In this document: positions 1-6,441 of the stretch, in pieces
How positions within the stretch are numbered: the stretch's first letter is position 1
Layout: each line of letters opens with the position of its first letter
Assembly (NCBI GenBank): GCA_013393545.1
Contig: JABXHG010000207.1
Span: 1-7,904, forward strand
DNA: 7,904 bases
Direction of reading: 5' to 3'
DNA from: Alteromonadaceae bacterium
Lineage (GTDB): Bacteria > Pseudomonadota > Gammaproteobacteria > Pseudomonadales > Oleiphilaceae
Made by a program: the position numbers and the translations under genes
Notes under the pieces: model-generated
The model's input: the letters and a program-made list of their open reading frames with translations, nothing else
What the model was told of the DNA's origin: nothing
The model's database searches: none

Positions 1-2
1 AG

Positions 3-443
3 AGAAGGGGAGGGGGCGGGTGGACGGCTGGTCTGAAGATTGTCCGGGGGCCGGCTGAACAAGGCGAGCTGATCCTGGGGAGGGTTTCCCCCGAAACACC
101 GAATAGCTTCCCACCTTCTGGGGTGGGCCCCACACGGGCTACTGAGCCTGGGCCTGGGCCTGAGCCTGAGCCTGGGCCTGAGCCTGAGCCTGAGCCCGAG
201 CCTGAAGGTAATTGGTATGTTCAGCTCGGCGCGTTCAGTGAACAGAGCAATGCGCAGCGTTATTGGCAGCAGTTGGCTGATGACCGGATACTGCCTGCTA
301 ATACTCGAGCAAGGTTTGAGCGCATCGGTAATTTGACGCGTTTGTTGGCAGGCCCTGGCCAGACAGAAGCGCAAGCTCGTGATTTATGTTCCCTGATTCA
401 GGCCGAGGGCGCTGATTGCCTGGTGCGGGAGCTGGAAAATTAA
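3..443 (+). CDS. SPOR-domain protein, C-terminal part (start lies outside window)
   Basis: The frame is open from the left edge to the TAA at 441-443, so this is the 3' end of a longer gene. A GTG at 123 is available but falls just before a low-complexity linker, has no clear ribosome binding site, and is probably not the start. The visible 146 residues are a Gly/Arg-rich stretch, then a Pro-Gly/Pro-Glu linker (147-206), then a SPOR domain beginning GNWYVQLGAFSEQ and running to the end. The aromatic-x-QLGAF motif followed by an Asn-Ala helix is typical of SPOR domains. These bind denuded peptidoglycan glycan strands, often at the septum, so a periplasmic or cell-envelope role is inferred. The two Cys residues near the end (DLCSLI, ADCLV) could form a disulfide. 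The enzymatic or anchoring part, if any, is not visible. It could belong to an RlpA-like or DamX-like protein, but this cannot be decided here. Confidence 0.75.
   Translation, partial: RRGGGGWTAGLKIVRGPAEQGELILGRVSPETPNSFPPSGVGPTRATEPGPGPEPEPGPEPEPEPEPEGNWYVQLGAFSEQSNAQRYWQQLADDRILPANTRARFERIGNLTRLLAGPGQTEAQARDLCSLIQAEGADCLVRELEN
147..206 (+). repeat. In-frame hexanucleotide tandem repeat encoding Pro-Gly/Pro-Glu linker
   Basis: Ten consecutive six-base units of the form CCTGRG (one CCC variant, last unit CCTGAA) encode alternating Pro and Gly or Glu immediately before the SPOR domain. Proline-alternating linkers are extended and stiff, and are common in proteins that span the periplasm. The near-identical units are a substrate for replication slippage, which would lengthen or shorten the linker two residues at a time without changing frame. 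Confidence 0.85.
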
Positions 444-444
444 T

Positions 445-464
445 GGTGGCAAGTTCCTGCCGCC
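445..464 (+). terminator. Weak hairpin just after the SPOR gene
   Basis: One base after the TAA, a 7-bp stem (445-451 with 458-464, one G-T wobble, loop of 6) could form. The nearest T-run (TTTT at 472-475) is 7 bases past the stem, so this is a poor intrinsic terminator. It may only mark a 3' end. I saw no convincing -35/-10 pair in the rest of the 444-614 gap, so whether the next gene is co-transcribed is open. A second long-looped stem (521-527 with 556-562) is also possible there. Confidence 0.25.
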
Positions 465-601
465 AGAGTGGTTTTGGGTAACCAGGTTGATCGACAAAGG
501 TTTCGGGATGACTGATTGGGCGGGCTTTTCTTTATGTTGGCATGTATGTTTCAAGAAGCCCGTCGAGAGTTTGGTTTTTGTCCGCTGGGCGAATGGTGTT
601 T

Positions 602-610
602 GGGAGAGGG
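602..610 (+). promoter_or_regulatory. Ribosome binding site fixing the start of the FlgT-like gene
   Basis: GGGAGAGGG lies 4 bases before ATG 615. The frame stays open upstream to a GTG at 516, but the purine-rich site and the signal peptide that follows directly both favour 615. Confidence 0.6.
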
Positions 611-614
611 TTTA

Positions 615-2129
615 ATGGCAAGTGGCAGCGTGAACAGAAAGACTGCTCTATCACAGTGGGTGATCGGGCCAGTGGTGTGCGTTTGCCTGGTCCTGGCGGC
701 TGGTGGCGCCAGAAGTGCCGATAACTCTGTGGTAACGGAACAAACTGAAAGCTTTTTGGGCGATAGTTCGAGCGTGGGCGCACTGGTCGGAGGCATTCTT
801 GCTGGCGCCTCTTTCGCTAACCCGTTTGCCCCATTGGGTGGCACCATTATTGGTTTTTTCGTTGGCAAGAGTACGGATTTCTCGGAAAAGGAAGAGGCCA
901 ATAACCGCTTTGCCCAAAGAAGTTTTGCCCCGGTTAGCAATGATAGCGGTGGTGATGTAAGAGCCTTGGCATTAAGCGGTGACAACAGTAGCGATGGCGA
1001 CGTACTGGTATTTGCCGATGACCCTTTGGTAGGCAATGGAGCTGAACACTCCCAGACATCCGCTGTTTCAGGTGACTCTGGTGGAGCCAATGGTGGTGGC
1101 GAGATGGCAGTAGTTGATGAAGATGGTAGCCCGAATGATGTCGAGCCGCCCGTAAACCTCATCATCACCAAACAAGTCGGACGCGAGCAGGAAAAGCTCG
1201 ATGAACTGGCAGCCACCATTCGAGAAGAGCAGAATCGCCCGGAGTTTACGCCCAGCCAGCGCTGCCCGGAGCGTGATGCGCCCCGGTATCGCAAGAAACT
1301 CGCGGTAGCCGGTTTTACCATGGAACGCCCGGAGCAAGCGGTGTTGGGTGGCTTGAGTGAAGCCGGGCCTGTTGTGTCGAAAATGCTGTACCAGCGTTTT
1401 CAGCAATCCGGCAAGGTGTTGCCGTATTCGGCTCCCCGGTGGCAAATGTATGCAAGCCTGGACTCCGCGCCCACAGTGCGGGTTGATACCACCACCAACC
1501 GGTTAAGCAAGTACTCGGCAGTAAGCCGCGAGATGGGCGCTCAGTTTGTGGTTTCGGGAGTGATTCGCAGTGTTGCTGTGCGTGATCCGGGGTCGTGGGA
1601 TACGTCTACCTACTCTCAAGCCAAGCGTAAACTCTTAGGGGCTGATGACCTGCGCAGCTTCGTGCTGGACGTTGTTGTACATGATGGCTATACCGGGCAT
1701 GTGGTGATGGAAAAGCGCTACCAGACCCATGGTGCCTGGGATGTTGGGCGTTATGAGAATGTAGGGTTTGATTCGGCTCGTTTCTCCGAAACCGGGTATG
1801 GTCAGTCAGTGGAAGCGCTATTAACGGAGGTCAGCACGGAGGTTGCTGAGCGTGTGGCTTGTCAGCCAATGCTGGTGCCTATCCTGGAAGTAAATCAGCA
1901 GGATATGGTTCTAGATGTGGGTACGAATTCCGGCTTGTTGCCCGGGGATAAGCTGAAGGTGGTTCGGGCTCAGTCTTCCTGGGCCGACCTGAACGCGCCA
2001 CCCCGGCTGATTGATACCGGGGTCGAGCTGCATATCCACAGCCTGTCTTTGGACAAAGCCCAGGCCTGGATGCCGGAGCAGGGCGAGATGATCAATATTC
2101 AGCAAGGGGACTACGCCGTCATTTATTGA
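615..2129 (+). CDS. Exported FlgT-like protein with N-terminal glycine zipper
   Basis: About 504 residues. Residues 1-34 look like a Sec signal peptide (RK near the N-terminus, hydrophobic core 15-29, likely cleavage after ARS). There is no lipobox, so a soluble periplasmic or peripheral product is expected. Residues 54-84 are a glycine zipper (GALVGGILAG, then GGTIIGFFVG), which can insert in or pack against membrane. Residues about 100-175 are a Gly/Ser/Asp-rich linker. From about 217 the sequence KKLAVAGFTMERPEQA, then GAQFVVSGVIRSV, resembles the FlgT middle domain (TolB/CsgG-like fold). From about 416 the segment ILEVNQQDMVLDVGTNSGL then PGDKLKVVR resembles the FlgT C-terminal domain. 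FlgT belongs to the H-ring around the sodium-driven flagellar basal body in Vibrio. Here the usual FlgT N-terminal domain is absent and no flagellar gene is adjacent, so a flagellar role is only inferred. Family assignment is from memory of the motifs. Confidence 0.7.
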   Translation: MASGSVNRKTALSQWVIGPVVCVCLVLAAGGARSADNSVVTEQTESFLGDSSSVGALVGGILAGASFANPFAPLGGTIIGFFVGKSTDFSEKEEANNRFAQRSFAPVSNDSGGDVRALALSGDNSSDGDVLVFADDPLVGNGAEHSQTSAVSGDSGGANGGGEMAVVDEDGSPNDVEPPVNLIITKQVGREQEKLDELAATIREEQNRPEFTPSQRCPERDAPRYRKKLAVAGFTMERPEQAVLGGLSEAGPVVSKMLYQRFQQSGKVLPYSAPRWQMYASLDSAPTVRVDTTTNRLSKYSAVSREMGAQFVVSGVIRSVAVRDPGSWDTSTYSQAKRKLLGADDLRSFVLDVVVHDGYTGHVVMEKRYQTHGAWDVGRYENVGFDSARFSETGYGQSVEALLTEVSTEVAERVACQPMLVPILEVNQQDMVLDVGTNSGLLPGDKLKVVRAQSSWADLNAPPRLIDTGVELHIHSLSLDKAQAWMPEQGEMINIQQGDYAVIY

Positions 2130-2138
2130 TGACGGCGT
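2113..2138. terminator. Hairpin between convergent FlgT-like gene and sufE
   Basis: A perfect 10-bp inverted repeat (2113-2122 with 2129-2138, ACGCCGTCAT arms) with a 6-base loop overlaps the TGA of the FlgT-like gene and lies 21 bases past the end of sufE. It is symmetric and so could act on transcripts from either side. Neither strand has a strong T-run after the stem (TTATAA on plus, none on minus), so efficiency is uncertain. Confidence 0.5.
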
Positions 2139-2159
2139 TATAAGCGGCTGTAGAAGGAA

Positions 2160-2621
2160 TTACTCTGCCGCTTCGGCCGCCGCAATATCCCTGATCTTGC
2201 CCACCATAGCCCGCAGGCCATTGCCCCGGGTCGGGGAGATGTGGCGGAACAGGTCAAGTTGTTCGAACAACTCGTCAATGTCCGTGCCCAGCAGTTCGCG
2301 AGGTGTCTTGCCGTTGAGGGCCACCAGGATGATGGCCGCCAGGCCGCGCACGATCATGGCGTCTGAGTCGATCAGCAGGAACAGCCTGCCGCTGGCTTCA
2401 TCGTAGTGGTGAATCAACCAGACCTGGCTCTGGCAGCCGTGGACGTAGTTTTCTTCCACACGGTCTTCGTCCGGGAAAGCTGGCAACTGCTTGCCCAGGT
2501 CGATGATGTAGGCGTAACGCTCTTCCCAGTCGTCCAGGAAGTCGAAATCCTCGAGTACGTCGTCCAGGGTGGTTTTTTGGCCCAAGGGGTTGTTTAGAAA
2601 CTGTTCTTTGCTGGCGGTCAT
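2160..2621 (-). CDS. sufE: SufE, sulfur acceptor for cysteine desulfurase SufS
   Basis: SufE accepts persulfide sulfur from SufS and passes it to the SufBCD scaffold in the cytoplasm. The 153-residue product has the family length. The acceptor cysteine is C63 in VHGCQSQVWL, matching the GCQSQVW signature. The DSDAMIVRGL segment and the ISPTRGNGLRAM motif near the C-terminus are also characteristic. I prefer ATG 2621, with an AGGT about 11 bases upstream, over the in-frame GTG at 2630 (156 residues), because the only purine site would sit almost on that GTG. It is the last gene of the suf operon, 132 bases after sufT, a gap filled by a large hairpin repeat. It therefore sits three genes away from its partner sufS. 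A CsdE-like role is possible for this family, but suf context argues for SufE. Confidence 0.95.
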   Translation of the reverse strand: MTASKEQFLNNPLGQKTTLDDVLEDFDFLDDWEERYAYIIDLGKQLPAFPDEDRVEENYVHGCQSQVWLIHHYDEASGRLFLLIDSDAMIVRGLAAIILVALNGKTPRELLGTDIDELFEQLDLFRHISPTRGNGLRAMVGKIRDIAAAEAAE

Positions 2622-2653
2622 AAGTTGCACTTACCTGGTAAATGATTAAATGC

Positions 2654-2748
2654 TTTTTGCCACTAAATCCACGAAAGAACACTAAAATAAGAAAAAAATA
2701 GATTCTGTATTTTTATTTCGTGTCTTTTCGTGGATTTAGTGGCAAAAA
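2654..2748. repeat. Large hairpin repeat between sufT and sufE (GCCACKAAA family)
   Basis: Arms 2654-2690 and 2712-2748 are inverted repeats, 32 of 37 positions matching, with the outer 23 bp perfect and a 21-base A/T-rich loop. Each arm, read inward, is TTTTTGCCACTAAATCCACG followed by further units, made of a 9-base motif NCCACKAAA repeated about three times. On both strands the structure begins with T5 and ends with A5, which is the wrong polarity for an intrinsic terminator. It begins 5 bases after the sufT stop in the direction of transcription. Confidence 0.9.
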
Positions 2749-2753
2749 ATCCC

Positions 2754-3296
2754 TTAAAGCATTCCGAGTTCCAGTTTGGCTTCGTCTGTCAGCATGTCGT
2801 TGTTCCAGGGTGGGTCGAAGGTCAGGTCCACGGTGACCTTGTTCACATTGGGCACATGCTCCACTTTGCGTTTCACATCCTCGGTGATCACCGGGCCCAT
2901 GCCGCAGCCGGCGGCGGTCAGGGTCATCAGGATGTAAACGTGGTTGCCGTCTTCAGTGCCGTTTTCGATCTTGCACTCGTAAATCAGGCCGAGATCCACC
3001 ACGTTCACCGGGATTTCTGGGTCGTAGGCGCTGCGCATGGCTTCCCAGACCTGGTTTTCATTCACCGTGCCGTCTTCCGGGGTCTCGAAGCTGCTTTCCA
3101 GCGGTTTTTTGCCTAGTGCGTCGGCGTCGTGGCCTTCAATGCGGGCCAGGTTGCCGTTCACTGCTACCGTGAAGGTGCCACCAAGGGACTGGGTGATGGT
3201 CACGAAGGTGTCCGCCGGAATCATGATTTCCGTGCCGGCCGGCACCAGCCGGGCTTCTACTTCACGCTTGGTTAAAACAACTTCCCGTTCTTGCAT
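2754..3296 (-). CDS. sufT: SufT, MIP18/DUF59-family Fe-S assembly factor
   Basis: The product is 180 residues, matching the long SufT form in which an N-terminal domain of about 75 residues (VPAGTEIMIPADTFVTITQS, then GGTFTV) precedes a MIP18-like domain. That domain shows DPEIPVNVVDLGLIYECKI (92-110), the conserved cysteine C131 in LTAAGCGMGP, and the C-terminal DPPWNNDMLTDEAKLELGM. SufT family proteins help mature Fe-S proteins, with evidence mainly from Gram-positive bacteria, and probably bind or hand over clusters through the conserved Cys. The start is well fixed: an in-frame TAA lies 6 bases before ATG 3296. The ribosome binding site is weak (AAGG about 13 bases upstream). The gene sits between sufA and sufE but is separated from both by hairpin repeats, so it may be expressed at a different level from sufB-sufA. 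Confidence 0.95.
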   Translation of the reverse strand: MQEREVVLTKREVEARLVPAGTEIMIPADTFVTITQSLGGTFTVAVNGNLARIEGHDADALGKKPLESSFETPEDGTVNENQVWEAMRSAYDPEIPVNVVDLGLIYECKIENGTEDGNHVYILMTLTAAGCGMGPVITEDVKRKVEHVPNVNKVTVDLTFDPPWNNDMLTDEAKLELGML

Positions 3297-3329
3297 GGGA
3301 TCTTAGCCTTTTTTAAAAACTGTTTTTTT

Positions 3330-3508
3330 GCCACGAAATCCAAGGAAAGAAAAGACGTAATGATTTTTTGCCACTAAACCCACAAAAGAACACGAAAATT
3401 AAAATGCACAGATTTCTATTTTCAGGCAGTTAATCTTTTTGGTGTTCTTTAGTGGGTTTCGTGGCTAAGTTATCTTTTGTTCCCGGATTATTCAGTGGAT
3501 TTCATGGC
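3330..3508. repeat. Outer arms of nested hairpin repeat between sufA and sufT
   Basis: The left half-site starting at 3330 (GCCACGAAATCC) and the right half-site ending at 3508 (GGATTTCATGGC on plus) are inverted copies of the same GCCACKAAA-type unit, 12 of 14 positions matching in the outer part. They enclose the better-conserved inner pair 3370-3465. The outer arms are more decayed than the inner ones. Confidence 0.7.
3370..3465. repeat. Inner hairpin of the nested repeat between sufA and sufT
   Basis: Arms 3370-3398 and 3437-3465 match at 26 of 29 positions, with a 38-base A/T-rich loop. Both arms carry the three-unit pattern GCCACKAAA, CCCACNAAA, GAACACNAAAA also seen at 2654-2748. No open reading frame or transposase is associated. 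Confidence 0.85.
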
Positions 3509-3519
3509 CAATCATGCTT

Positions 3520-3879
3520 TTATGCCACCGTGAAACTCTCGCCACAGCCACATTCGGCTGTTGCGTTGGGGTTGTGGAAGCGGAACAGGGAGTTCACGCC
3601 TTCGGTGACAAAGTCGATTTCGATACCGTTCACCAGGGGCAGGTGCTCTTCTTTTACAAACACATCCACGCCGTCAATGGTGAAAATACGATCGTCAGCG
3701 GCGGCTTCTTCCACCCACTCGGTTTCGTATTTGAAGCCGGAGCAGCCACTCTTTTTGATCGCCAGGCGAATGCCCTTGGCTTCCGGTTTCTTGTCCAGTT
3801 GCTTGCGCACGTGCTTGACCGCCGCAGGGCTCATGGTCACGTTCACGTCGCTGTTCGGGGTGAAGACTTCGGCTGTCAT
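3520..3879 (-). CDS. sufA: SufA, A-type Fe-S cluster carrier (HesB/IscA family)
   Basis: The product is 119 residues, the usual size for this family. It holds the three cluster-binding cysteines at C46 (KKSGCSGFKYE) and C110/C112 (AECGCGESF) near the C-terminus. A-type carriers take assembled clusters from the SufBCD scaffold and deliver them to apoproteins. The ATG at 3879 has a strong GGAGG (3887-3891) at 7-base spacing, and that site overlaps the end of sufS, whose stop is only 12 bases upstream. This fits tight co-translation with sufS. IscA and ErpA share the same cysteines, and the suf operon position is the main reason to call it SufA. Transcription continues into a 223-base gap with nested hairpin repeats before sufT. 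Confidence 0.92.
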   Translation of the reverse strand: MTAEVFTPNSDVNVTMSPAAVKHVRKQLDKKPEAKGIRLAIKKSGCSGFKYETEWVEEAAADDRIFTIDGVDVFVKEEHLPLVNGIEIDFVTEGVNSLFRFHNPNATAECGCGESFTVA

Positions 3880-3886
3880 GTTTCCA

Positions 3887-3893
3887 CCTCCTC
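3887..3893 (-). promoter_or_regulatory. Strong ribosome binding site of sufA overlapping sufS stop
   Basis: GAGGAGG on the minus strand lies 7 bases before the sufA ATG, and its first two bases are part of the sufS TGA. Ribosomes ending on sufS would be released directly onto the sufA start site. Confidence 0.8.
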
Positions 3894-5139
3894 AGGTAAA
3901 CAGGCGCTGAATTTTTTGCAGGCCTGTGAATAATTTTTCCACCTCTTGCTGCGTATTATAAAACGCAAACGATGCCCTGGCTGTGCCGGGAACTCCGTAG
4001 AAGTCCATCAGGGGCATGGCGCAGTGGTGGCCGGTGCGAATGGCAATACCTTGCTGGTCCAGCAGGGTGCCGATGTCGCTGGGGTGCAGGCCATCGATCT
4101 TGAACGACATGACCGGTACTTTCTGCCGGGCGGTACCGATAATGCTCATGCCCGGTACCGTTTCCACCAGCTCGTTGGCGCGTTGGAGCAGTGCGTTTTC
4201 CGCCGCTTCCATAGCGGCACGGTCCAGTTTGTTCAGGTAATCAATCGCTGCCGCCAGGCCCACAGCCTCGGCAATGGCCGGAGTGCCGGCCTCGAATTTG
4301 TAGGGCAGTACGTTCCAGGTGGTGCGCTCAAACGAGACCCGCTCGATCATTTCACCACCGCCCTGGTACGGGGACATTTCTTCCAGCAGCTCGGCCCGGC
4401 CGTAAAGCGCGCCGATGCCGGTGGGGCCAAACAGCTTGTGGGAAGAAAACACGTAGAAATCGCAGCCCAGGGCCCGAACGTCCGGCTGGAAGTGGGGCAC
4501 CGCCTGGGCGCCGTCAATCAGGGTGAGCACGCCCTGTTTCTTGGCCTGCTCAATGAGGGGCGCAATCGGGTTTACTGTGCCCAACACGTTGGAGACGTGG
4601 GTGATGGCCAGAATACGGGTGCGTTCGTTTAGCAGGCTGGTGAACGAGGCCATGTCCAGCTCGCCCTCGGGCGTTACCTGAATGGGCACGACCTTGGCAC
4701 CGGTGCGCTCGGCAATCATCTGCCAAGGCACAATGTTGGCGTGGTGCTCCATGTGGCTGACCAGAATCTCGTCGCCTTCCTTCAGGCGCGGCGCCAGACC
4801 ATTGGCTACCAGGTTGATGGCCTCGGTGGTGCCCCGGGTCCAGATGATTTCCCGGGTGCTGCCGGCGTTCAGGAAGTTGCGTACGGTCTCCCGGGCCCCC
4901 TCGAAGGCGGTGGTGGCTCGATCCCCGAGGGTATGAGCACCACGGTGCACGTTGGAGTGCATTTCCCGGTAGTAACGGTCCATGGCGTCCAGCACGGCCT
5001 GTGGCTTCTGTGCCGAGGCGCCGTTATCCAGATACACCAGCGGCTTGCCATTCACCTCTTGCGAGAGAATCGGGAAGTCTTTGCGGATGGCGTCGACATC
5101 AAACGCCCTGGTGTCGCTTGCCATGGACAGGTCGCTCAC
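3892..5139 (-). CDS. sufS: SufS, PLP-dependent cysteine desulfurase (group II)
   Basis: SufS removes sulfur from L-cysteine, leaving alanine and a persulfide on its own catalytic Cys, which SufE then collects. The 415-residue product aligns along its length with E. coli SufS from memory. PLP-site residues are visible: H132 in SHMEHHANIVPWQ, D209 in LIDGAQAV, and the Schiff-base lysine K235 in FSSHKLFGPTG. The catalytic cysteine is C373 in RTGHHCAMPLM, followed by R388 in the TARASFAFYNT motif. The RTGHHCAMP form is the group II (SufS-like) signature rather than the IscS one. The start is taken as GTG 5139, which has GAGGAGG at 6-base spacing. ATG 5124 is in frame but its best purine site is about 12 bases away. 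The gene starts 1 base after the sufD stop, so the two are probably translationally coupled. Confidence 0.97.
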   Translation of the reverse strand: MSDLSMASDTRAFDVDAIRKDFPILSQEVNGKPLVYLDNGASAQKPQAVLDAMDRYYREMHSNVHRGAHTLGDRATTAFEGARETVRNFLNAGSTREIIWTRGTTEAINLVANGLAPRLKEGDEILVSHMEHHANIVPWQMIAERTGAKVVPIQVTPEGELDMASFTSLLNERTRILAITHVSNVLGTVNPIAPLIEQAKKQGVLTLIDGAQAVPHFQPDVRALGCDFYVFSSHKLFGPTGIGALYGRAELLEEMSPYQGGGEMIERVSFERTTWNVLPYKFEAGTPAIAEAVGLAAAIDYLNKLDRAAMEAAENALLQRANELVETVPGMSIIGTARQKVPVMSFKIDGLHPSDIGTLLDQQGIAIRTGHHCAMPLMDFYGVPGTARASFAFYNTQQEVEKLFTGLQKIQRLFT

Positions 5140-5140
5140 C

Positions 5141-6427
5141 TCAGGCCTCCTCGAAGGTCTTGTCGAAGAATTCGTTCAGGCGTGTCTGAGCGGTTTCACG
5201 CACGGCTTCTATCGGAATCTGCGCGACCAGCTCGTTGATGAACGCCATGGTCAACAGCACGTTGGCTTCACGCCGGCCAATGCCGCGGGACACCAGGTAG
5301 AATAGCGAGGTTTCATCAAGCTGGCCGATGGTGGCGCCGTGGGCACACTTCACATCGTCGGCATAGATTTCCAGCTCTGGCTTGGTGTCGATTTCCGCAC
5401 CGCTGTTGAGCAACAGGTTCTTGTTGGTGATATGCGCGGTGGACTTCTGGGCGTCCTGGTGGATATGAATGCGCCCGTTGAACACCGCGTGGGATTTGTC
5501 CGCTGCAATGTTGCGATAGGTTTCTTCGCTATTGCAGTGGGCAGCTACGTGGTCAATGGCGGTGTGGTTGTCGTAGTGCTGCTTGCCCTGGGTGACCACC
5601 ACGCCGTTAAGCTTGGTTTCCGCGCCTTCGCCTTCCAGGCGTACCTGCAGGTCGTGCCGGCGCAGCGGGCCGCCAAAGCCAACGCAGTGGCTTTCAAAGC
5701 GGGAACTGTGGGCCTGCAGCACGCCGGTGGCGCCGATATGCTGCACATTGTCGCCTTCCATGTTCAGGCGAATGCTGGTGATATTGGCGCCGTCGGCCAC
5801 GTCGAATTCGGTCACAGTGTCGACCAGTACCGGCGCTTCGCCGCTGGAGATGTATTCTTCCACCAGGGTCATCTGGCTGTTCGCGCTGGCCTCTACATAA
5901 ACACGGGGATAGGCCGAACCGCTGGCATCGCCGTAGGTCTCGTGGATGATGAACAAAGGCTGGTCCAGCACGGCACCGGGTTTGAGGCGAATCAGCAGGC
6001 CGTCTTCGAAGCGCGCGCCGTTCAAACGGGCGAACTGCGCCTGGTCGTGGTCCAGTGTGCTGCCCAGCTTTTTGGACAGTGCTGTGGCGTCGTCGCTGTT
6101 CAGGTCGCGAAAGCTCTCAATTCTGATGCCGTCCAGATCCGGAAACTCACTGGCTTCGGGAATCATCACGCCATTGAGGAACACCACCTTGTAGCCAGGT
6201 ACCGCCAGACTGTTGCCGGTCTTGCCGTCGGCCGGCAGGGAAATGGCCATGTCGTCCGACAGCTTCAGGTACTTGGCGGAGTACTTCCAGTTTTCGGTTT
6301 TGCGGGTCGGCATTGGCATGTCGACCAATGCGCTTGCCCGTTGTTTGCGCAGCGCCAGCAAGGGCTCGGGCATGCAGTTGCACGCCGCGTGCAGGAAGGC
6401 GCTGGAAAGCGTTGGTACAGGTTTCAT
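5141..6427 (-). CDS. sufD: SufD, subunit of the SufBC2D scaffold
   Basis: SufD pairs with SufB through a beta-helix core, and the pair binds two SufC ATPases to form the cluster-building scaffold. The 428-residue product has the usual length. The C-terminal core shows the family hallmarks: HITNKNLLLNSGAEIDTKPE, then EIYADDVKCAHGATIGQLD, then SLFYLVSRGI. C361 and H363 in that motif correspond to E. coli C358 and H360, the latter proposed at the nascent cluster site with SufB C405. The N-terminal part includes PTRKTENWKYS, typical of the SufB/SufD family. ATG 6427 is preceded by GGGAG at about 7-base spacing, and the sufC stop is 14 bases upstream. A 368-codon open frame on the opposite strand (5339-6445) is a shadow of codon bias, not a gene. 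Confidence 0.96.
   Translation of the reverse strand: MKPVPTLSSAFLHAACNCMPEPLLALRKQRASALVDMPMPTRKTENWKYSAKYLKLSDDMAISLPADGKTGNSLAVPGYKVVFLNGVMIPEASEFPDLDGIRIESFRDLNSDDATALSKKLGSTLDHDQAQFARLNGARFEDGLLIRLKPGAVLDQPLFIIHETYGDASGSAYPRVYVEASANSQMTLVEEYISSGEAPVLVDTVTEFDVADGANITSIRLNMEGDNVQHIGATGVLQAHSSRFESHCVGFGGPLRRHDLQVRLEGEGAETKLNGVVVTQGKQHYDNHTAIDHVAAHCNSEETYRNIAADKSHAVFNGRIHIHQDAQKSTAHITNKNLLLNSGAEIDTKPELEIYADDVKCAHGATIGQLDETSLFYLVSRGIGRREANVLLTMAFINELVAQIPIEAVRETAQTRLNEFFDKTFEEA
5146..5152 (-). promoter_or_regulatory. Ribosome binding site deciding the GTG start of sufS
   Basis: GAGGAGG on the minus strand lies inside the last codons of sufD, 6 bases before GTG 5139. This spacing supports the GTG over the in-frame ATG at 5124. 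Confidence 0.7.
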
Positions 6428-6441
6428 TCCAGGTCTCCCGA

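Noticed and set aside
123..443. A complete 106-residue SPOR protein starting at GTG 123
   Set aside because: The frame is open to the left edge, the GTG lacks a good ribosome binding site, and a start directly before the linker would leave no signal or anchor. A truncated longer gene is more likely.
551..1321. 256-codon open frame on the minus strand opposite the FlgT-like gene
   Set aside because: The product is low-complexity Ser/Pro/Ala with no motif, and the opposite strand encodes a signal peptide and recognisable domains.
2654..2748. The sufT-sufE hairpin as an intrinsic terminator
   Set aside because: In the direction of transcription the stem is followed by A-residues, not T-residues, and sufE follows in the same orientation.
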